Shown here piece by piece: positions 60,541-64,000 of a stretch of DNA of 64,000 nucleotides (positions within the stretch are counted from its first letter, which is position 1; each line of letters opens with the position of its first letter). The DNA is from an uncultured Pelagibacteraceae bacterium (GTDB lineage Bacteria; Pseudomonadota; Alphaproteobacteria; Pelagibacterales; Pelagibacteraceae): positions 1 to 64,000 of the forward strand of contig CACNFS010000003.1 in assembly GCA_902619835.1 (NCBI GenBank). Reading direction: 5' to 3'. Both the position numbers and the translations under genes were made by a program. The notes under the pieces were generated by a model. The model searched no databases. It was not told where the DNA came from and saw nothing but the letters and a program-made list of their open reading frames with translations.

Positions 60541-61128
60541 TTATTTACTAGCTTCTTTTAAAACAAACTCAATTCTATCTTGACCCCAAAAAATTTTATT
60601 ATTTGAAATAAATGTTGGTGCCCCAAAAACTCCTTTTTCATAAGCTTCACTAGTTCTTTTTCTTAGAGAGTCTTTTATAGATGAAGATGTAGCTCTTAAA
60701 ACAAAAGTCTTAGGATTGACATTTAAGTTTTTAAGTACTTTCTGAATTATATTGTCATCATTCATATTTAAACCATCCTGCCAAATTGCGTCAAAAATAT
60801 TATCAATATAATAACTTTTAAAATTGTCCTCCTCGGCTACAAAAACACCACGCATTAAATTTAAACTTCTGATTGGAAAATAAGAATTAAACTTAAATTT
60901 AACATTATTTCTCTCAGCAATTAATTTACAATCTCTAATCATATGTCTTGCTTTAGCAGGTATAAAAGCAGGTGCTTTAATTCCATGTAAATTATGTAAA
61001 CCTCCTAAAAGAATGGGCTTATATCTTACTCTAATAGAAGCTTTATGCTCTATTTTTCGTATTTCTTTGTGTGCAAGAAAAGAGTAGGGACTTATAAAGT
61101 CAAAATAAAAATCAAATGGTTTAATCAT
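60541..61128 (-). CDS. 2-hydroxychromene-2-carboxylate isomerase-type (DsbA-fold) protein
   Basis: 195 residues from ATG 61128 (a TTG one codon earlier is less likely). Thioredoxin/GST-kappa-like fold: FDFYFDFISPYSFLAHKEI with a Ser in place of Cys, GAPTFISNNKIFWGQDR near the end. Family members isomerise hydroxychromene carboxylates with glutathione, but many act on unknown substrates. Overlaps the ABA4-like gene by 8 bases. Confidence 0.85.
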   Translation of the reverse strand: MIKPFDFYFDFISPYSFLAHKEIRKIEHKASIRVRYKPILLGGLHNLHGIKAPAFIPAKARHMIRDCKLIAERNNVKFKFNSYFPIRSLNLMRGVFVAEEDNFKSYYIDNIFDAIWQDGLNMNDDNIIQKVLKNLNVNPKTFVLRATSSSIKDSLRKRTSEAYEKGVFGAPTFISNNKIFWGQDRIEFVLKEASK

Positions 61129-61591
61129 CAAAGCTTATTTTTTTAGCAAAGAAAATTCTTATAAACCAGTAAACCACCAATCCAATTGGTCCAGAAAAAT
61201 ATGTTAAAATAAGAGATGGTATAGTAATTATCTTAGGCATAAAATATTTTCTAGCATCCCTTACTATCCAGGCCCCTGCAAACAAACTTATCGCTAGGAA
61301 ATGTAACCAGAAAATTAGTAACAAAATTTCATTAGAGAACATAGAATATAAACCATCTAATCCACTATATAGCTCAAAACCATCAAAAATACTTTTTTCC
61401 AAATAGAGATTGTAGGAGAGATAAGAATAGCCTATTGCTAATAGCAATGGAGCAACAATAGATTGAGTTAAAAAATTAGTAAAACCATGATTGGGAGCAA
61501 AAATTAATAACAACCAAAATGGCACAACTCCCCAATTAGCAACTAAATAAATATTATCTGGAGTGATGAAAGCTATTAGATCATTTAACAT
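61121..61591 (-). CDS. ABA4-like (DUF4281) membrane protein
   Basis: 156 residues, four hydrophobic segments. PDNIYLVANWGVVPFWLLLIFAP, LHFLAISLFAGAWIVRDARKYFMP and SGPIGLVVYWFIR match the DUF4281/ABA4 family. The plant homologue is needed for neoxanthin synthesis; in bacteria a link to carotenoid or membrane chemistry is only suspected. Divergent from recX. Confidence 0.88.
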   Translation of the reverse strand: MLNDLIAFITPDNIYLVANWGVVPFWLLLIFAPNHGFTNFLTQSIVAPLLLAIGYSYLSYNLYLEKSIFDGFELYSGLDGLYSMFSNEILLLIFWLHFLAISLFAGAWIVRDARKYFMPKIITIPSLILTYFSGPIGLVVYWFIRIFFAKKISFDD

Positions 61592-61617
61592 AAAAAATAA
61601 TATAGTATATTAAAATA

Positions 61618-62178
61618 ATGAATCCCACATTAAATAAAAGTGATTTTGAAGATCTAACCACGAATTTGAAAGATTTAGCTTATTCTTATCTTGAAAAATA
61701 TAATCCATCTAAACAACAGCTTAAAGTTTATTTACTTAAGAAATATTTGTTAAAAATTAAGGGCACTAAATCTAAAAAAGAGGTTACATCTATAATCGAT
61801 GAAATCATTTTGAACTTGGAAAAAAATAAACTTTTGAATGATGAAATGTACTCGGACTCAAAAGCTAGGATGTTTTTGAGAAGGGGTTATTCGTTAAATA
61901 AGATAAATCAATCGCTCAGAAATAAAGGGATTGATGATAAATATGTAAAACAAAGTATAGAAAAAATAAAAGAAGATCAAATTGAACCTGATTTCGTTTC
62001 AGCTTTAAAACTTTGTAGAAGAAGAAGAATAGGTCCTTTACGACCTGAAAGCAATCGTGAATTGTTCTATAAAAAAGATATGGGTATTTTAGCTAGAGGG
62101 GGTTTTAGTTTTGATTTATCAAAAAGAGTTTTAGATTTAGACTCGAAGGAGTTTAAGAAATTAATTAAAATCATCTGA
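61618..62178 (+). CDS. recX: Regulatory protein RecX
   Basis: 186 residues, mostly helical, with three RecX repeats: AYSYLEKYNPSKQQLKVYLLKK, MFLRRGYSLNKINQSLRNKGI and the end repeat DMGILARGGFSFDLSKRVL. Limits RecA filament growth. No recA nearby. Its 3' end overlaps the small membrane gene on the other strand by 18 bases. Confidence 0.88.
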   Translation: MNPTLNKSDFEDLTTNLKDLAYSYLEKYNPSKQQLKVYLLKKYLLKIKGTKSKKEVTSIIDEIILNLEKNKLLNDEMYSDSKARMFLRRGYSLNKINQSLRNKGIDDKYVKQSIEKIKEDQIEPDFVSALKLCRRRRIGPLRPESNRELFYKKDMGILARGGFSFDLSKRVLDLDSKEFKKLIKII

Positions 62179-62304
62179 TTTTTTCTTTTTCTCTTCTTCT
62201 ACTAAAATATCAAGTTTTCTTTTTAAAGCATTTCTAACAAGAATAAAAAAAAGAACTCCAAAAAAAGTTACAGACAAAATTATTATTAAAATAGTCTTAA
62301 ACAT
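62161..62304 (-). CDS. Small single-helix membrane protein (47 residues)
   Basis: ATG at 62304 overlaps the cysQ stop. One hydrophobic helix (residues 4-23) is followed by a charged cytoplasmic tail with RNALKRKLDILVEEEKKKK. No family recognised. Overlap with cysQ upstream (8 bases) indicates coupled translation; it converges on recX. Confidence 0.6.
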   Translation of the reverse strand: MFKTILIIILSVTFFGVLFFILVRNALKRKLDILVEEEKKKKSDDFN

Positions 62305-63079
62305 TTAAATTCTCAGAGCGTTTAATTAGCAGACTAGGGTTCCTATAGTCCTCTTTTCCGTATAAAAATGGTTTTTCATCTAATGTTTTTATTATAGCCC
62401 CAGCATTCTGAGCTACCGCATGCCCAGCTGCGTAATCCCACTCATTTGCTCTTTCACTTGCTGCGTAAATATCATATTCCCCTGTTGCAATTACACAAAA
62501 TTTATAAGAGCTAGCCATTTTCACTATGGAAGAAACATTGTGTTCCTTCAACTTATTTAAAATCTTATCAGATGGTTTGTGAGAACTTGAGAGAGCAACA
62601 ATTTTGCCCTTAGGTTGTTTTTTTTTACAATTAATTTTTTTAGTATTATTTTTTTCGATAAGGTAACTCTCACCTGGTGCGTAAGAAAAAAAAAGTCTAT
62701 TTTTTTTTGGTACACCTACCAAGCCAAGTACTGGAACTTTATTAATTACTAAAGCTGCGTTTAGTGTATATTCATCTTTTCCCGCAATATATTCTTTTGT
62801 TCCATCTATAGGATCAATAAGCCAAAATACTTTCGATTTATTTTTTTGATCTAAATTCACTGTTTCTTCGGAAATAATATTAATGTTAGGAGTTAATTCA
62901 GAAATTTTTTTAGATATAAGTTCATTTACCCTTATATCTCCATTACTCACTGGAGATTTATCTTCTTTTATTTCTATTTTAAGACCTTCTTCATAAAGTC
63001 TAATGGACTCTTTACTTGCGTAATTGAATGTTTCAATTAATCCTTCAGCCAATTTTTTAAGCTCATCTTTACTCATCAT
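62297..63079 (-). CDS. cysQ: 3'(2'),5'-bisphosphate nucleotidase CysQ
   Basis: 260 residues of the inositol-monophosphatase fold. Metal site NIISEETVN, FWLIDPIDGTKEYIAGKDEYTLN and the C-terminal NEWDYAAGHAVAQNAGA are intact. Removes the 3' phosphate from PAP formed in sulfate activation. Starts MMSK; either of the two Met codons (63079 or 63076) can serve. Its 5' end overlaps the DUF3553 gene by 11 bases. Confidence 0.93.
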   Translation of the reverse strand: MMSKDELKKLAEGLIETFNYASKESIRLYEEGLKIEIKEDKSPVSNGDIRVNELISKKISELTPNINIISEETVNLDQKNKSKVFWLIDPIDGTKEYIAGKDEYTLNAALVINKVPVLGLVGVPKKNRLFFSYAPGESYLIEKNNTKKINCKKKQPKGKIVALSSSHKPSDKILNKLKEHNVSSIVKMASSYKFCVIATGEYDIYAASERANEWDYAAGHAVAQNAGAIIKTLDEKPFLYGKEDYRNPSLLIKRSENLNV

Positions 63080-63242
63080 TTATCTTTTCCAGTCTAACAT
63101 TTTCAATATTAATAACTCTTTTACCGTAATTTTCAAAATTAACAGTGACTTTATTGCCTATAATAGATTGGACTTGACCAATGCCCCATTCCTTATTTGC
63201 AGGGTTTTTGACATAATCTCCTGGTTCAAAATCAATTAGCAT
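63069..63242 (-). CDS. DUF3553 family small protein
   Basis: 57 residues from ATG 63242. [20 protein letters not shown] followed by [19 protein letters not shown] is the DUF3553 pattern, a short beta-rich (CarD/SH3-like) module sometimes found attached to helicases. Probably nucleic-acid or protein binding. First gene of a coupled DUF3553-cysQ-small-membrane-protein operon; divergent from mnmA. Confidence 0.88.
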   Translation of the reverse strand: MLIDFEPGDYVKNPANKEWGIGQVQSIIGNKVTVNFENYGKRVINIENVRLEKINDE

Positions 63243-63281
63243 TATGGAAAAAAAATAATAAATATATTATACACTTTAAAT

Positions 63282-64000
63282 ATGAATTCTCTAGGAATTA
63301 ATAAACTTAAAAAAGAAACTAAAGTTGTTGTTGCTATGTCTGGTGGCGTAGACTCTTCGGTAGTAGCTGCTTTGATGAAACAAGAAGGTTATAACGTTAA
63401 AGGTATTACGCTTAAACTTTATGATGATAATAAAGGCTCAAAAAAAGGAAGACAATGTTGCGCTGGTCAAGATATTATGGATGCTAAAAGAGTTTCTGAA
63501 AAAATTAATATTGCTCATGAAATTTTGTACTATCAAAAAAAATTTAAGTCTGAAGTTATTGACTCTTTTATAGATAGTTATGCAGCTGGAGAGACTCCAA
63601 TTCCTTGTGTTCAATGTAATCAAACAGTAAAATTTAGAGATTTATTCAAATATGCAAAAGAATTAAAAGCTGACGCATTGATTACAGGACACTATGTTTC
63701 AAGGGTTCAAACTAATGGTTATGCGAATATGTATAGAGCGAAAGATCACAAAAGAGATCAAAGTTATTTTTTATTTAATACTACACAAGAACAACTGAAT
63801 TTTTTGAGATTTCCCTTAGGTGAAATAGATAAGTCCGAAACAAGATCTATAGCAAAAAAACTAAATTTAAATGTTGCGGACAAACCAGATAGTCAAGATA
63901 TATGCTTTGTACCAAATGGAGATTATAGTTCAGTGATTAAAAAATATAGACCTGAGTCTTTTAAGAAAGGTAAGATAGTTGATTTATTTGGAAATCAAAT
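63282..64000 (+). CDS. mnmA: tRNA-specific 2-thiouridylase MnmA (5' part)
   Basis: About 239 codons from ATG 63282 to the window edge, still open. PP-loop [15 protein letters not shown], the [15 protein letters not shown] segment with C109 and C112, and the second catalytic Cys C208 in [16 protein letters not shown]. Inserts sulfur at U34 of Lys, Glu and Gln tRNAs. The missing 3' portion should hold the C-terminal beta-barrel domain. Confidence 0.95.
   Translation, partial: MNSLGINKLKKETKVVVAMSGGVDSSVVAALMKQEGYNVKGITLKLYDDNKGSKKGRQCCAGQDIMDAKRVSEKINIAHEILYYQKKFKSEVIDSFIDSYAAGETPIPCVQCNQTVKFRDLFKYAKELKADALITGHYVSRVQTNGYANMYRAKDHKRDQSYFLFNTTQEQLNFLRFPLGEIDKSETRSIAKKLNLNVADKPDSQDICFVPNGDYSSVIKKYRPESFKKGKIVDLFGNQ

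Noticed and set aside
63024-63239. Plus-strand frame of 71 codons over cysQ and DUF3553
   Set aside because: It is antisense to two overlapping conserved minus-strand genes and resembles no family.
1-64000. CRISPR arrays, tRNA or rRNA genes, insertion sequences, prophage
   Set aside because: No spaced direct repeats, no cloverleaf-like TTC-A-A-C arm pairs in the gaps and no transposase, integrase or phage structural gene were found; all gaps are too short for an rRNA.

Overview
The window looks like a stretch of a SAR11 (Candidatus Pelagibacter-type, Alphaproteobacteria) chromosome. This is inferred from very AT-rich DNA, almost no intergenic space (no gene-free stretch exceeds 300 bases), many start/stop overlaps (ATGA, TAATG), a tandem glycine riboswitch in front of gcvTHP, and a heavy load of high-affinity uptake systems for amino acids, dicarboxylates and ammonium. 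I see no rRNA, tRNA, CRISPR array, insertion sequence or phage gene. Species assignment is inference; no database search was run.

Layout. 1-4.0 kb: end of a histidine phosphatase, ccdA, a ribokinase broken by one extra A, Tat-exported msrB, grxC, a TIGR03643-type protein and a LysE exporter. 4.0-9.9 kb: first branched-chain-type ABC importer (binding protein, terminator, livHMGF) running into azlCD. 9.9-13.9 kb: glutarate hydroxylase glaH followed by a tripartite tricarboxylate transporter tctCBA. 14-16.3 kb: outer-membrane barrel, DoxX, and an AbrB-type membrane protein. 16.3-22 kb: ProC-like reductase and a second Liv system livHMGF-livK. 22-29 kb: tRNA-binding protein, DUF4396, a cytochrome b561 / DUF411 / cytochrome c' group, LysE, acnA and a prpD-family gene. 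29-32.9 kb: renalase-like flavoprotein, TerC, MATE and EamA transporters.

32.9-50 kb: the glycine-riboswitch operon gcvTHP runs with only 9 bases of gap into a lipid and oxidative-stress set (FAD oxidoreductase, DUF1365, cyclopropane-synthase-type methyltransferase, DUF3833 lipoprotein, sodB). It is followed by an SDR, tspO, HPP, msrA, two photolyase/cryptochrome-family proteins, a DUF393 protein and a DUF2256 protein. Together these look like a light / singlet-oxygen protection island. 50-56 kb: TPR protein, DUF2237, 2OG oxygenase-like protein, hisI, folE, acuI-like reductase, LysR regulator, rseP and HU. 56-59 kb: two tandem ammonium transporters, the second with its signal-peptide codons out of frame. 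59-64 kb: putative glycosyltransferase, rhodanese, HCCA-isomerase-type thioredoxin, ABA4-like protein, recX, a small membrane protein, cysQ, a DUF3553 protein, and the 5' part of mnmA.

Two regulatory themes stand out. The genes for three periplasmic binding proteins (first Liv, TctC, second LivK) share one promoter-plus-leader architecture: -35, 17 bases, -10, then a TTAATTAATTAA element just before a GGGAAATAAT-type ribosome site. Several hairpins appear to keep binding-protein expression above permease expression: a terminator after the first binding protein, and a 14-bp stem that covers the tctB start codon. Four small genes of 41-57 codons (a two-CxxC protein, DUF2256, a one-helix membrane protein, DUF3553) were read directly from the sequence.
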